From assembly GCA_963700745.1 (NCBI GenBank), contig CAVOYT010000002.1, positions 62,001 through 126,000 on the forward strand: a stretch of 64,000 nucleotides of DNA. Direction: 5' to 3'. Each line of letters begins with the position of its first letter. The first letter of the stretch is position 1. Origin of the DNA: UBA10649 sp963700745 (lineage in GTDB: Bacteria > Actinomycetota > Actinomycetes > S36-B12). The notes beneath the pieces are model-generated. The model was given only the letters and a program-made list of their open reading frames with translations, had not been told where the DNA came from and ran no database searches. Positions 8,509 through 16,826 of the stretch are shown here, piece by piece. Both the position numbers and the translations under genes were made by a program.

Positions 8509-9889
8509 CGTGCGGCCTCGAGGTCGTTGATCGCATCCTGCAGGGCGGACAGGTACTCCTGGTGGGCGACCTCGTAGTAGTGGCGGCTGGAGTCCTTGTA
8601 GTCGGTGCCGGCGCTGAACCGGCGACCCGAGTCGGCGCGGACGCGCTCGGAAGAAGCGGTCCGCGACTGCGGGCCGCTCCACGCCCGCCTCGATGAAGCG
8701 CGCGATGACCATCCCCTGCCAGTGCGCGAGGGTCCACTGGCCGCTGTCGGGCTGGATCAGGCCGCTGACGAAGAGGTTCCGGTGCTCTCGCCGTGAAGAT
8801 CTGCAGCGCGAGTTCCGGATGGTCGGACCGCCAGGTCAGGTGGGTCGACGGCGTCGTCGAGGAAGGGGAAGGTGACGAGGTAGCCGGTGCACATCACCAC
8901 GAGGTCCGCGTCCGCCCGGGTCCCGTCCGTGAACACCACGCCGTCGGGCTCGAACCGGGCGATGTCGTCCGCGGGCGTGATGTCGCCGTGGCCGACGTAG
9001 TAGACGAGCTGCTGGTTGACGATCGGGTGCGTCTCGAAGAACCGGTGGTCGGGCTTCTTCAGGCCGAACTTCGTGAAGTCGCCCACCGCGAAGCGCAGTG
9101 ACGCCTTGAACAGCGCGCGGCGCGCCGCGAGCGGCAGTCGCAGGGCCAGGAGGAGATCGGCCGTCTGGTCGCTCGGCCGGCCCATGAGGTACTTGGGGTT
9201 GTAGTAGTAGCCGCGCCGGGTCGAGTGCCAGGTGTGCGTCCGCGTTCTGTGCGCTCTCGACGGCGACGTCGCACCCGGTGTTGCCCGCGCCGACCACGAC
9301 GACCCGACGGCCGCGCAGCACCTCGGCGCCCTTGTAGTCGGCGGAGTGGATGATCTCCCCGCGGAACGCCTCCTGGCCCGGGTACGACGGGCATCTTCGG
9401 GTTCCAGTTGTGGCCGTTGGCGATGACGACGCCGGCGTATTCGATGGTCGCCTCCTCGAGCGAGCCGCGATCGCGCACGGTGACCAGCCAGGTCGCGCCG
9501 TTCCCGACGGGAGCCACCTGCACGACGTCGGCGTCGAACCGGATCCGATCGATGAGCCCGAAGTGCCGGGCGTAGGAGCCGAGGTACTCCTTGATCTGCG
9601 TGTGGCTGGGGTAGTCGGGGAACCGGTCGGGCATCGGGAAGTCGGGGAACTGCGTGAACGGCTTGCTCGAGATCAGGTGGGTCGACTGGTACACGCGGCT
9701 GTTCTCGGCCCCGAAGTTCCAGTTGCCGCCGACGTCGGCCTCGCGCTCGTACCCGTCGGCGTCGATGCCGTTCTGCAGGAGGGCCTTGAGCGCGCTGAGG
9801 CCGTGCGGTCCCGCGCCGATGACCGCGTAGGCGTCGGTGCGGTCCACCACCGGGACGTCGCGCAGTACTGCATCCGTCGTCGTGGCCAT
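8505..9889 (-). CDS. Flavin-containing monooxygenase, frameshifted
   Basis: NAD(P)H/FAD-dependent monooxygenase (FMO or Baeyer-Villiger type). N-terminal dinucleotide site AVIGAGPHGLSAL, then GGNWNFGAENSRVY, IANGHNWNPKMP, the second nucleotide site VVVVGAGNTGCDVAVES and CTGYLVTFPFLDD near the end. The frame breaks near 9393 (extra G in ccc(g)tcg), 9240, 8840, 8785 and 8650. The pieces tile in order down to LSALQDAINDLEAAR and a TGA at 8505-8507. About 455 residues when joined, typical for the family. Overlaps the downstream hydrolase start, so they probably share a pathway: oxidation to an ester or epoxide, then hydrolysis. Confidence 0.82.
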
Positions 9890-9983
9890 GCCGGCATCCT
9901 GCCGCGATGGGGGCCTTCGCGCACCTGCTTGCGCCATGATGGCCGGACCGCGACGAGCCGCGGACCGACGGAAGGAACGGGAG

Positions 9984-10766
9984 ATGGACCTGCGCCCCAG
10001 ACGCAAGCCGATCTTCGACGACAAGGGTCGCCTGCTCGACCACTTCGGGCTGCTGCTCGTCGTCACGATCGCCTCGATCGTGATCCTGTCCCTCGTCAAC
10101 ACGGGTCCGCGGCTGAGTGGCAGCGAGGCACGATGGGAGTCGGTTGCGGCCTCGGTGCTCGTCGGGATCACGCTGCTCCTGGCCCTTCGGGCATCGGGGT
10201 TGGCGCGTCGCTGGCAGCGCGTGGCCGAGGCCTTCGTGATCCTCGTCATCGGCAGCCTCGCGTCCATCGCCCTGCTGAGCTCGCTGAGCGACAGCGTGCC
10301 GGATCCGTCGACGGCAGCACCGCCGATCGTGGTCTTGCTCAGCGTTGCCGCGCCGCTGGCGGTGGTGCGCCGGCTCGCCCAGCACCGAGAGGTGACACGC
10401 GGGACGCTGCTCGGCGCGATCTCCGGATACCTGCTCATTCCGATCGCGTTCTTCTACATGTTCCTCGCGGCGAACCGACTGCAGGGAGACGCCTTCTTCG
10501 GTGATCCGCAGCCGACGACATCCTTCATGTACTTCAGTCTCACCACGGTCTCGACCGTCGGGTACGGGGACCTGTCCGCCAAGACGGATCTCGGTCGGCT
10601 CCTGGCCACGTCGGAGGCGCTGATCGGTCAGGTGTACCTGGTGACCTTCGTCGCGCTGCTGGTGGGTCTGTACGCCTCGGCGAGGATGGCGAGCCGTTCG
10701 TCATCGACGGAGCCCGCCTCCGCTCAGGATGCACAGCCTGATGAGAGCCCGGTGGAGGAGGCATGA
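9984..10766 (+). CDS. Potassium channel family protein
   Basis: 260 residues from ATG 9984. Several hydrophobic helices (roughly residues 15-37, 48-68, 80-100, 112-130 and 143-166) precede a pore loop with the K+ selectivity signature TVGYGD at residues 191-196 and a final helix at about 212-234. Two-helix pore modules of this type (Ion_trans_2) conduct K+. No RCK/TrkA-N domain follows; the C-terminus is a short Ser/Ala/Glu tail. The last four bases overlap the ATG of the GNAT gene, so it heads a three-gene operon. Confidence 0.88.
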   Translation: MDLRPRRKPIFDDKGRLLDHFGLLLVVTIASIVILSLVNTGPRLSGSEARWESVAASVLVGITLLLALRASGLARRWQRVAEAFVILVIGSLASIALLSSLSDSVPDPSTAAPPIVVLLSVAAPLAVVRRLAQHREVTRGTLLGAISGYLLIPIAFFYMFLAANRLQGDAFFGDPQPTTSFMYFSLTTVSTVGYGDLSAKTDLGRLLATSEALIGQVYLVTFVALLVGLYASARMASRSSSTEPASAQDAQPDESPVEEA

Positions 10767-11068
10767 CCGCGATCGACGTGAGCGACAACGCCAACGACAA
10801 CCGGTACGAGGCGCGTATCGACGGTGAGCTGGCCGGGTTCGCGGCGTACGAGCTCGCCGAGAGGCGGATCGTCTTCACTCACACCGAGGTGTTCTCGGAG
10901 TTCGAGGGTCGCGGTGTCGGATCGGCGTTGGCGCGCTCCGCGCTCGACGATGTGCGCTCCCGTGCTGACCTGCGCGTAGTGCCGCGCTGCCCGTTCATCC
11001 GTGGCTGGATCGACGCCCATCCCGACTACGCGGATCTGACCCGACGACCGACGGAGGAGCCTGCATGA
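10763..11068 (+). CDS. GNAT-family N-acetyltransferase, YjdJ type
   Basis: 101 residues, the size of the compact GNAT subfamily (pfam14542, YjdJ/Gtl3B-like). It shows RYEARIDGELAGFAAYE, HTEVFSEFEGRGVGSALAR with the acetyl-CoA pyrophosphate loop (RGVGSAL), and PRCPFIRGWIDAHPDYADL. Substrate unknown. ATGA overlaps join it to the potassium channel upstream and to the Fe-S protein downstream. The same GNAT/Fe-S (Fer4_19) pairing occurs in many bacteria as fused or adjacent genes. Confidence 0.88.
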   Translation: MTAIDVSDNANDNRYEARIDGELAGFAAYELAERRIVFTHTEVFSEFEGRGVGSALARSALDDVRSRADLRVVPRCPFIRGWIDAHPDYADLTRRPTEEPA

Positions 11069-11293
11069 CTCGCAAGGTGTACACCGGCCCACTTGTCGAC
11101 GTCTCCTTCGACGGCGAGGTCTGCCGGCACTGCCGCCGAGTGCGTGCTGGGGATGCCCACGGTCTTCGACACCGGTGCGCGGCCGTGGATCAACCCGGAG
11201 TCCGCGTCCACCCCTGTGCTGGCGGACCAGCTGCGCGACGTGGTCGGACGATGCCCATCGGGGGCGCTCGAGATCGTGGAGCACGACGGCTGA
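11065..11293 (+). CDS. Divergent 4Fe-4S mono-cluster protein (Fer4_19), one frameshift
   Basis: About 75 residues when repaired: VYTGPLVDVSFDGEVCRH, then in the next frame AECVLGMPTVFDTGARPWI, ADQLRDVVGRCPSGALEI. Cysteines at CxHxxxC and RCPSGAL match the pfam06902 pattern of single-cluster ferredoxin-like proteins. The break at about 11130 is one extra base in cac(t)gcc; as read, the ATG frame would run to 11421 as junk. Starts in an ATGA overlap with the GNAT gene, its usual partner. Confidence 0.82.
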
Positions 11294-11392
11294 CGAGGCC
11301 ACCCGACTGGACAGGAATCAGGGCCGGGCTCGCATCTAGACTGCCGACGGCGGCAGGGTTCCCTGCGGTAGGGGTCGAAGCGAGGAGAAGCC

Positions 11393-11650
11393 ATGGCGGA
11401 CGACGACATCGAGATCGGTGAGGCAGTCGATATGGACGTCGTCCTGGACGCGGACGGTGCCACCCTCGGGGTCGTGGTCGACGACGTCGTCGTCGCCACC
11501 GGACCCGATGGCTCGATCGTCGACGAGACCATCGATCTGCTGGATTCCGAGGGCCATCTGCTAGTCGAGGACGAGACCATCAGCGTCTACGACGCCGATG
11601 CGAATCTCGTGGCGCAGGACGAGACCATCGCGATCGCGCTGGACGAGTAG
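11393..11650 (+). CDS. Small very acidic repeat protein, unknown
   Basis: 85 residues, about one third Asp/Glu, no Cys, no membrane helix. The second half is built from an imperfect 16-residue repeat: DETIDLLDSEGHLLVE, DETISVYDADANLVAQ, DETIAIALDE. Alternating hydrophobic positions suggest short beta hairpins. ATG start with GAGGAG 8 bases upstream. I know no family for it. The next gene (FucU/RbsD) starts 18 bases downstream on the same strand. Confidence 0.65.
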   Translation: MADDDIEIGEAVDMDVVLDADGATLGVVVDDVVVATGPDGSIVDETIDLLDSEGHLLVEDETISVYDADANLVAQDETIAIALDE

Positions 11651-11667
11651 TCGACGGACGGCGCCGG

Positions 11668-12099
11668 ATGCTCAAGGGAATCGACCCGCTCCTCAGCGGT
11701 GACCTGCTGAAGATCCTGGACGACATGGGTCACGGCGACCTGCTCCTGCTCGTCGACCGCAACTACCCGGCCGCCGCGCCCGGCCGCCCCGTGGTCCGGC
11801 TCGGAGAGGCGTCGATCCTGCGAGCCGCCACCGCGATCCTCAGCGTGTTCCCGCTCGACTCGTTCGTCGCACATCCGCTCGAGCGGATGGAGGTGGACGA
11901 CGATCCGATCGTCACGACGCCGACCCAGGACGCCCTGCTCGTGATGGCCTCGGCGGCCGAGGGGCGCCCGCTGGAGTACGGGGTCGTCCCTCGACTGGAG
12001 TTCTACGAGCGAGCTCCGAGTGCTTTCGCAGTCGTCCACACCCTGGACACGGTGCCGTACGGCTGCTTCTTCCTGCGCAAGGGCGTGATCTTCGACTAG
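11668..12099 (+). CDS. RbsD/FucU family sugar mutarotase
   Basis: 143 residues matching L-fucose mutarotase/RbsD proteins: MLKGIDPLLSGDLLKILDDMGHGD with the conserved His of the active site, LVDRNYPA, then FYERAPSAFAVVHTLDTVPYGCFFLRKGV at the C-terminus with the Tyr/Phe sugar-binding residues. The family interconverts pyranose/furanose or anomers before phosphorylation. The FucU branch is more likely than RbsD because of the ERAPSAFAVV end. Sits within 4 kb of the xylose locus but is separated from it by minus-strand genes. Confidence 0.88.
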   Translation: MLKGIDPLLSGDLLKILDDMGHGDLLLLVDRNYPAAAPGRPVVRLGEASILRAATAILSVFPLDSFVAHPLERMEVDDDPIVTTPTQDALLVMASAAEGRPLEYGVVPRLEFYERAPSAFAVVHTLDTVPYGCFFLRKGVIFD

Positions 12100-12112
12100 C
12101 GCGGACGCAGTG

Positions 12113-13546
12113 TCACTGGTCGATCTGCATGACGACGGCCTTTGGCTCGGTGAAGAACTCCCGGCTGAAGTTGCCGCCCTCGCGGCCCACCCCCGAGTCG
12201 CCGACCCCGCCGAACGGGGCACGCAGGTCTCGGATGAAGAAGCAGTTCACCCACACCGTGCCGGCCCTCAGGTTCGCCGAGACTCGATGCGCCCGGGACA
12301 GGTTCTCGGTGAACACCATCGCGTTCAGTCCGTAGCGGGTGTCGTTGGCCGCGTGCACCACCTCGTCCTCGGTGTCGAACTTCTGCACGACGCACACCGG
12401 TCCGAAGATCTCCTCGCGGCAGACACGGGCTGACGCCGGTGCCTCGACGATGATGGTGGGCTTGACGCTCCAGCCCTCCCCGAGACCACCGGTGAGGATC
12501 TTCCCGCCGTCGAGCTCGATGGTGTCGAGGTATCCGCTGACCTTGGTGAAGTGCTCCTCGCTGGCCAGCGCGAGCGGGAACTCGGTGGCCTCCTCCTTGG
12601 GGTCACCTGCATTCAGCGCCTCGGCGGCGGTCTTGAACCGCTCGATGAACTCGTCGTAGATGCCCGCCTGAAGGTACAGGCGCGAGCCGGACAGGCAGAT
12701 CTGCCCCGCGTTGCGGAAGATCGCCTGCACGGCCCAGTTCACGGCGTTGTCGATCTCGGCGTCGTCGAACACGATGTTGGCGCCCTTGCCGCCGAGTTCG
12801 AGGCTGACGGGGACGAGGTTCTTCGCCGCCGCACCGCTGATGACCTTCCCGGTACCGGACTCGCCGGTGAAGGTGATCCGGTCGACGTCGGGGTTGCTGG
12901 TCAGCGCCGATCCGGCCGAGTCGGGCCCATAGCCGTGCACGACGTTCAGGACGCCAGGCGGCATTCCGGCCTCGAGTGCGAGGCGGCCCACGAGCGTGGC
13001 CGAGACAGGGGTGTCCTCGGCCGGCTTCCAGACGACCGTGTTGCCCCAGGCGAGGGCCGGCATGACCTTCCAGGTACCGAGCATGAGCGGGAAGTTCCAC
13101 GGCGAGATGGCGACGGCGACACCGGCCGGGTCGAAGCGCGTGTAGGCGTGATGCCCCGAGTCCATCGGATAGGCCTCGGAGGTGGACATGCGCGCGTGAT
13201 CGGCGAAGAACCGAACATTCCATGTCGATCGCGCGACGTCATGTCGCGACTGAACGATGGGCTTGCCCATGTCGCGGGTGTCCGCCATCGCCAGGTCCTC
13301 GGCGTGCTCGTCCATCAGGTCCGCCAGTCGGTGCATGATGGCCTGCCGCTTCTCGTAGCCCATCCGCGGCCACGGTCCCTCGTCGAAGGCCCTTCGGGCC
13401 GCAGCGACCGCGCGGTCGGCGTCGGCCTTGCCGCCGCAGGCGATCGTCGCCCACTCCTGGCGCGTGAACGGGTCGATGTCCGGCATGGTGGCGCCGTCCA
13501 GACTCGGTACCTCAGCGCCGTCGATGATGTGACCGTAGAAGTCCAT
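12113..13546 (-). CDS. NAD(P)+-dependent aldehyde dehydrogenase
   Basis: 477 residues, intact, ALDH superfamily of the hydroxymuconic-semialdehyde / betaine-aldehyde type. Visible motifs: ISPWNFPLMLGTWKVMPAL (NAD site), FTGESGTGKVI, general-base Glu in LELGGKGANIV, catalytic Cys in GQICLSGSRLY, and EEIFGPV. The C-terminal segment FFIRDLRAPFGGVGDSG is typical of HpaE/XylG-like dehydrogenases. Downstream of the ferredoxin and NuoF-like genes on the same strand (58-base gap), so probably the third gene of one operon, with the electrons passed to that module only as a speculation. Confidence 0.93.
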   Translation of the reverse strand: MDFYGHIIDGAEVPSLDGATMPDIDPFTRQEWATIACGGKADADRAVAAARRAFDEGPWPRMGYEKRQAIMHRLADLMDEHAEDLAMADTRDMGKPIVQSRHDVARSTWNVRFFADHARMSTSEAYPMDSGHHAYTRFDPAGVAVAISPWNFPLMLGTWKVMPALAWGNTVVWKPAEDTPVSATLVGRLALEAGMPPGVLNVVHGYGPDSAGSALTSNPDVDRITFTGESGTGKVISGAAAKNLVPVSLELGGKGANIVFDDAEIDNAVNWAVQAIFRNAGQICLSGSRLYLQAGIYDEFIERFKTAAEALNAGDPKEEATEFPLALASEEHFTKVSGYLDTIELDGGKILTGGLGEGWSVKPTIIVEAPASARVCREEIFGPVCVVQKFDTEDEVVHAANDTRYGLNAMVFTENLSRAHRVSANLRAGTVWVNCFFIRDLRAPFGGVGDSGVGREGGNFSREFFTEPKAVVMQIDQ

Positions 13547-13604
13547 GCGCGCAGTCTGCCTCGTTCCGGCCGACCTGTCGCCTGATGCGAGGCGGGATCC
13601 GGCC

Positions 13605-13829
13605 CTACCGCTCGATGTGCAGGGCCAGCACCGGGCACGCGTGGGTAGCGTCCTCGGCCGCCTTGCGCTGCTCGCGGGTCAGCTCCGTCCGCAAGCCGTG
13701 ACCGGGAAGCAGCGGGTACCCCCACTCGTCCAGGTCGATCAGCTCCGGGGCGGCGTCATGACACATTCCCCGGCCGTCGCAGAGGATCGGATTGAGGATC
13801 AGTGTCGGGGCGGCCTTCGTGGCTTTCAT
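13605..13829 (-). CDS. [3Fe-4S]-type ferredoxin
   Basis: 74 residues. Cysteines fit the single-cluster pattern: ILCDGRGMCHDAAPE (C-x5-C) and a distant ACPVLAL (C-P). The second Cys of a classic C-x2-C-x2-C is replaced, which favours a 3Fe-4S cluster. Such ferredoxins serve cytochrome P450s or flavoprotein dehydrogenases. ATGA-type overlap with the stop of the upstream NuoF-like gene, so its redox partner is probably that protein. Confidence 0.88.
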   Translation of the reverse strand: MKATKAAPTLILNPILCDGRGMCHDAAPELIDLDEWGYPLLPGHGLRTELTREQRKAAEDATHACPVLALHIER

Positions 13830-15142
13830 GCGAAGTCCCTTCCGGCGGTGTCGACGAGGGCGAGTCGAGCGGCGGGGACGGGCAGCAGCTCGGAGTCCGC
13901 AGATCGTCGCCCGGCGACCGAGCAGCGGCCGGCGACGTGGAGCGCCACCTCGTCCTCGAATGCAGCCATGCCAGTGCTGATGAACCGGGCGGTGCCATCG
14001 GGATGCTTGCAGCCGCCTCGATTCGTCACCAATTGAAGGCGCGTCTCGAGCCGACGCATGTCGGAAGGGTCGACCTGCCGGAGGGCCAGCGCACGGACAT
14101 CGTCGGCGAGCGACGGCAGGCCGAACATGCACGGGCCGCACTGGCCGGCGCTCTCCCCGGCCATCCAGGCGCTGACACGCGACATCTCGTCGATGGGGCA
14201 GACGCTCTCGCCGAGCGCCCACAGGACCGATGCGCCGATCACGCCGCCTCCGGCACGCACGGAGTCCGGGTCCCAGGCCACGTCGGCGAAACCGGCCCCG
14301 CCGACCCAGCCGCCGCCGTAGCCGCCGGTCAGGTAGCCGAGCACGTTCTCGGTGGTCCCGCCGCACTGCTCGAGCATCTCGCGGACTGTTGTGCCGGTGG
14401 GCACCTCGACGACTCCAGGATGAGCGACGGCGCCGCCGACGGTCACCAGGGTCGTGCCGGGTGCGGTGCTGGCTCCGACGCTGGCGTACCAGGCTCCACC
14501 GTGCCGAGCGACGAGGGCGAGGTGGGCGAGCGTCTCGGCGTTCTGGACGAGCGTGGGTCGTCCGGCGGCCCCGCGCTGGAACGGGCGGTCGGGGAAGACC
14601 GGGGTGGCCACCCCATCGCCGACCCAGTGGGACAGGGCGCTCTCCTCACTTGAGACATAGCGCGCCGGAGGGGTGACGAGCCGGATCGGGAGGTGATCGA
14701 TGCGTGCGGCGGCGCGCTCGGCAAGGGCCATCTCGAGGCCCGGGATCTCGGGTGAATCGCGATGGACGGCGAGGAACGCATCCGTGGCGCCGATGGTGCG
14801 GGCGGCAACCGAGATGCCGTCGAAGACCAGGTGCGGAGAGCGGGAGAGGAGGACCGCGTCCTTGCCGCTGGCCGGCTCGCCCTCCATTCCGTTGGCGATC
14901 ACGACGGGGTGGCGGGTGCGGCTCAGGCGCCCGCGGTCAGCGGAGCTGGTCACGACGGCGCGCAGCTTCAGGTGCGTGGGGAACCAGCCGCCGCCCCGGC
15001 CGCGAAGGCCGGACAGTTCGACCTCCTCGACCAGCGCACCGGGATGGTGGCCGTGGCGCCGAGGGATGTCGGGGAGAGCGCCGTGGGCGGCTTCATGCTC
15101 CAGAAGGCCGGAACGCGCATGGATCCCCAGTCTTTCGATCAT
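13826..15142 (-). CDS. NuoF-like NADH-binding iron-sulfur flavoprotein
   Basis: 438 residues from ATG 15142. Homologue of the 51-kDa NuoF/HoxF subunit that binds NADH, FMN and a 4Fe-4S cluster: glycine-rich LSGLRGRGGGWFPTHLK, NGMEGEPASGKD, SSEESALSHW, PTLVQNAETLAHLAL, then the cluster cysteines in GQCGPCMFG and GGCKHPDG. No other complex I subunit is nearby, so it is not respiratory. With the overlapping ferredoxin gene it makes a stand-alone NADH:ferredoxin electron-transfer module. The open frame upstream of 15142 is not coding. Confidence 0.87.
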   Translation of the reverse strand: MIERLGIHARSGLLEHEAAHGALPDIPRRHGHHPGALVEEVELSGLRGRGGGWFPTHLKLRAVVTSSADRGRLSRTRHPVVIANGMEGEPASGKDAVLLSRSPHLVFDGISVAARTIGATDAFLAVHRDSPEIPGLEMALAERAAARIDHLPIRLVTPPARYVSSEESALSHWVGDGVATPVFPDRPFQRGAAGRPTLVQNAETLAHLALVARHGGAWYASVGASTAPGTTLVTVGGAVAHPGVVEVPTGTTVREMLEQCGGTTENVLGYLTGGYGGGWVGGAGFADVAWDPDSVRAGGGVIGASVLWALGESVCPIDEMSRVSAWMAGESAGQCGPCMFGLPSLADDVRALALRQVDPSDMRRLETRLQLVTNRGGCKHPDGTARFISTGMAAFEDEVALHVAGRCSVAGRRSADSELLPVPAARLALVDTAGRDFA

Positions 15143-15268
15143 GGAGCCATCGTCCCCTGCATGGATGAGCGATTGCTCCCTGGACGGCAAAGAGCCGGTA
15201 AAGGATTCCGTCTCCTCTACGTGAGGGCATCTGTGGAAACACCCCGCGATGTGTGGGAACGTGCGGCC

Positions 15269-16657
15269 ATGGCGCTCATTGCGGGAGTCGACTCCTCCAC
15301 CCAGTCCGTCAAGATCGTCGTCCGGGACGCCGACACCGGTGCCCTCGTACGCGAGGCGCGTGCTCCCCATCCCGACGGGACGGAGGTGCACCCCCAGCAC
15401 TGGTTGGACGCGTTGGACGCGGCGACCGACGGCGTGCTCGAGGACGTGGCCGCACTCAGTGTGGGTGGCCAGCAGCACGGGATGGTGGCGCTCGACGATG
15501 ACGGCGAGGTGGTTCGCCCGGCACTCCTGTGGAATGACACCCGGTCGGCTCCGGACGCGCTCGATCTCGTCGAGGAACTCGGGGGTCCGCAGGCCTGGGC
15601 CGACGCGGTCGGCAGTGTTCCCGTGGCGGCGTTCACCGTGACGAAGGCCCGCTGGATGGCCCGGGTTGAACCGGAGAACGCTGCCCGCACCGCGCGCATG
15701 ATGCTGCCGCACGACTACCTGACCTGGGTGCTTGCGGGCCGACCGGACGAGGCGGTTACTGACCGCGGCGAGGCGTCGGGGACCGGCTACTGGTCGCCTA
15801 TCACGGGCGAGTATCGAGTTGACCTCCTGCGAATGGCGCTGGGGGTGGTCCCAGCGGTGCCGCGGGTGGCCGGTCCGGGTGAGGAGGTCGGCCGCACGGC
15901 AGCAGGGATCGCCCTGGGTCCCGGCACCGGAGACAACATGGCGGCCGCGCTCGGTCTCGACGCCCGTCCGGGCGATGTCGTCGTCTCGCTCGGCACGTCC
16001 GGCACGGCCTTCGCGGTGTCGAATGTGCCGGCCCGGGATGCCAGCGGCTTCGTCGCCGGGTTCGCCGACGCGACCGGGCACTTCCTCCCGCTGGTCTGCA
16101 CGCTGAACGCGGCGCGTGTGCTCACGGCGGCCGCTGGGCTGCTCGGCGTGGACCTCGACGACTTCGCGGCTCTGGCCCTCGCTGCCGAGCCGGGCGCGGG
16201 GGGTCTGTCCCTGCTCCCGTACCTCGACGGGGAGCGCACGCCGAACCTCCCGGACGCTCGCGGCTCGCTGCACGGCATCACGAGGGGGAACCTCACTCCC
16301 GAGAACATCGCCCGCGCTGCGGTCGAGGGCATGTTCGGCGGCCTGGCGGATGCGGTCGACGCGCTGGTCGGGGTGGGCGTCGAGCCGGGTCGGATCCTGT
16401 TGATCGGCGGTGCGGCGGCCAACCCGGCGGTGGGCGCCGTTGCCACCACGATGTTCACCGCCCCGATCGTCATCCCCCCGCCGGGGGAGTACGTGGCCGA
16501 TGGTGCCGCTCGCCAGGCCGCCTGGGTGCTGTCCGGAGACGCGACCGCCCCAACGTGGCCGGGTGCCCGAGCGGCCGAGGAGCGCGTGCTGGAGCCGGCT
16601 CCGGTTCCGGCCATCCGCGAGGCGTACGCGGCCGCCCGATCCGCGGTCTACGGCTAG
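15269..16657 (+). CDS. xylB: Xylulokinase
   Basis: Phosphorylates D-xylulose to xylulose 5-phosphate (FGGY family). 462 residues from ATG 15269 (MALIAGVDSSTQSVKIV, phosphate-1 motif). Other motifs: SVGGQQHGMVALD (substrate loop), LWNDTRSAPDA, MLPHDYLTWVLAG, GTGDNMAAALG, VVSLGTSGTAFAV, and the C-terminal adenosine motif RILLIGGAAANPA. Intact. First gene of the xylose locus; 169 bases separate it from xylA. The long open frame before the start lies antisense to the NuoF-like gene and is not coding. Confidence 0.95.
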   Translation: MALIAGVDSSTQSVKIVVRDADTGALVREARAPHPDGTEVHPQHWLDALDAATDGVLEDVAALSVGGQQHGMVALDDDGEVVRPALLWNDTRSAPDALDLVEELGGPQAWADAVGSVPVAAFTVTKARWMARVEPENAARTARMMLPHDYLTWVLAGRPDEAVTDRGEASGTGYWSPITGEYRVDLLRMALGVVPAVPRVAGPGEEVGRTAAGIALGPGTGDNMAAALGLDARPGDVVVSLGTSGTAFAVSNVPARDASGFVAGFADATGHFLPLVCTLNAARVLTAAAGLLGVDLDDFAALALAAEPGAGGLSLLPYLDGERTPNLPDARGSLHGITRGNLTPENIARAAVEGMFGGLADAVDALVGVGVEPGRILLIGGAAANPAVGAVATTMFTAPIVIPPPGEYVADGAARQAAWVLSGDATAPTWPGARAAEERVLEPAPVPAIREAYAAARSAVYG

Positions 16658-16770
16658 TTGCTGGTGGGGGCGCGCCGGTGAACGGAGTTTGTCGTTCGCG
16701 TGACCAAATCGTTACCGGATGTTGCTGAATCGTTGCCGTAAACGGTTGTGTGCACCGGACAGACACCATA

Positions 16771-16787
16771 TGTTGGCTGAGACAACA
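16771..16787. promoter_or_regulatory. Inverted repeat upstream of xylA, candidate XylR (ROK) operator
   Basis: TGTTG-N7-CAACA at 16771-16787, 40 bases before the xylA start, in the 169-base xylB-xylA gap. A smaller palindrome CCGTAAACGG lies at 16736-16745. The ROK-family gene at 21.5 kb in the same locus is the obvious regulator. The gap is AT-richer than its surroundings, as expected for a promoter. Confidence 0.5.
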
Positions 16788-16826
16788 ATTAGGCGCGGGT
16801 GACCGCGCTCGTCCGCGAGGAGCACA

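Noticed and set aside
13826..16273. An 815-codon minus-strand frame ending in the NuoF-like protein
   Set aside because: The part upstream of 15142 is antisense to xylB; the NuoF homology and a sensible start begin at 15142.
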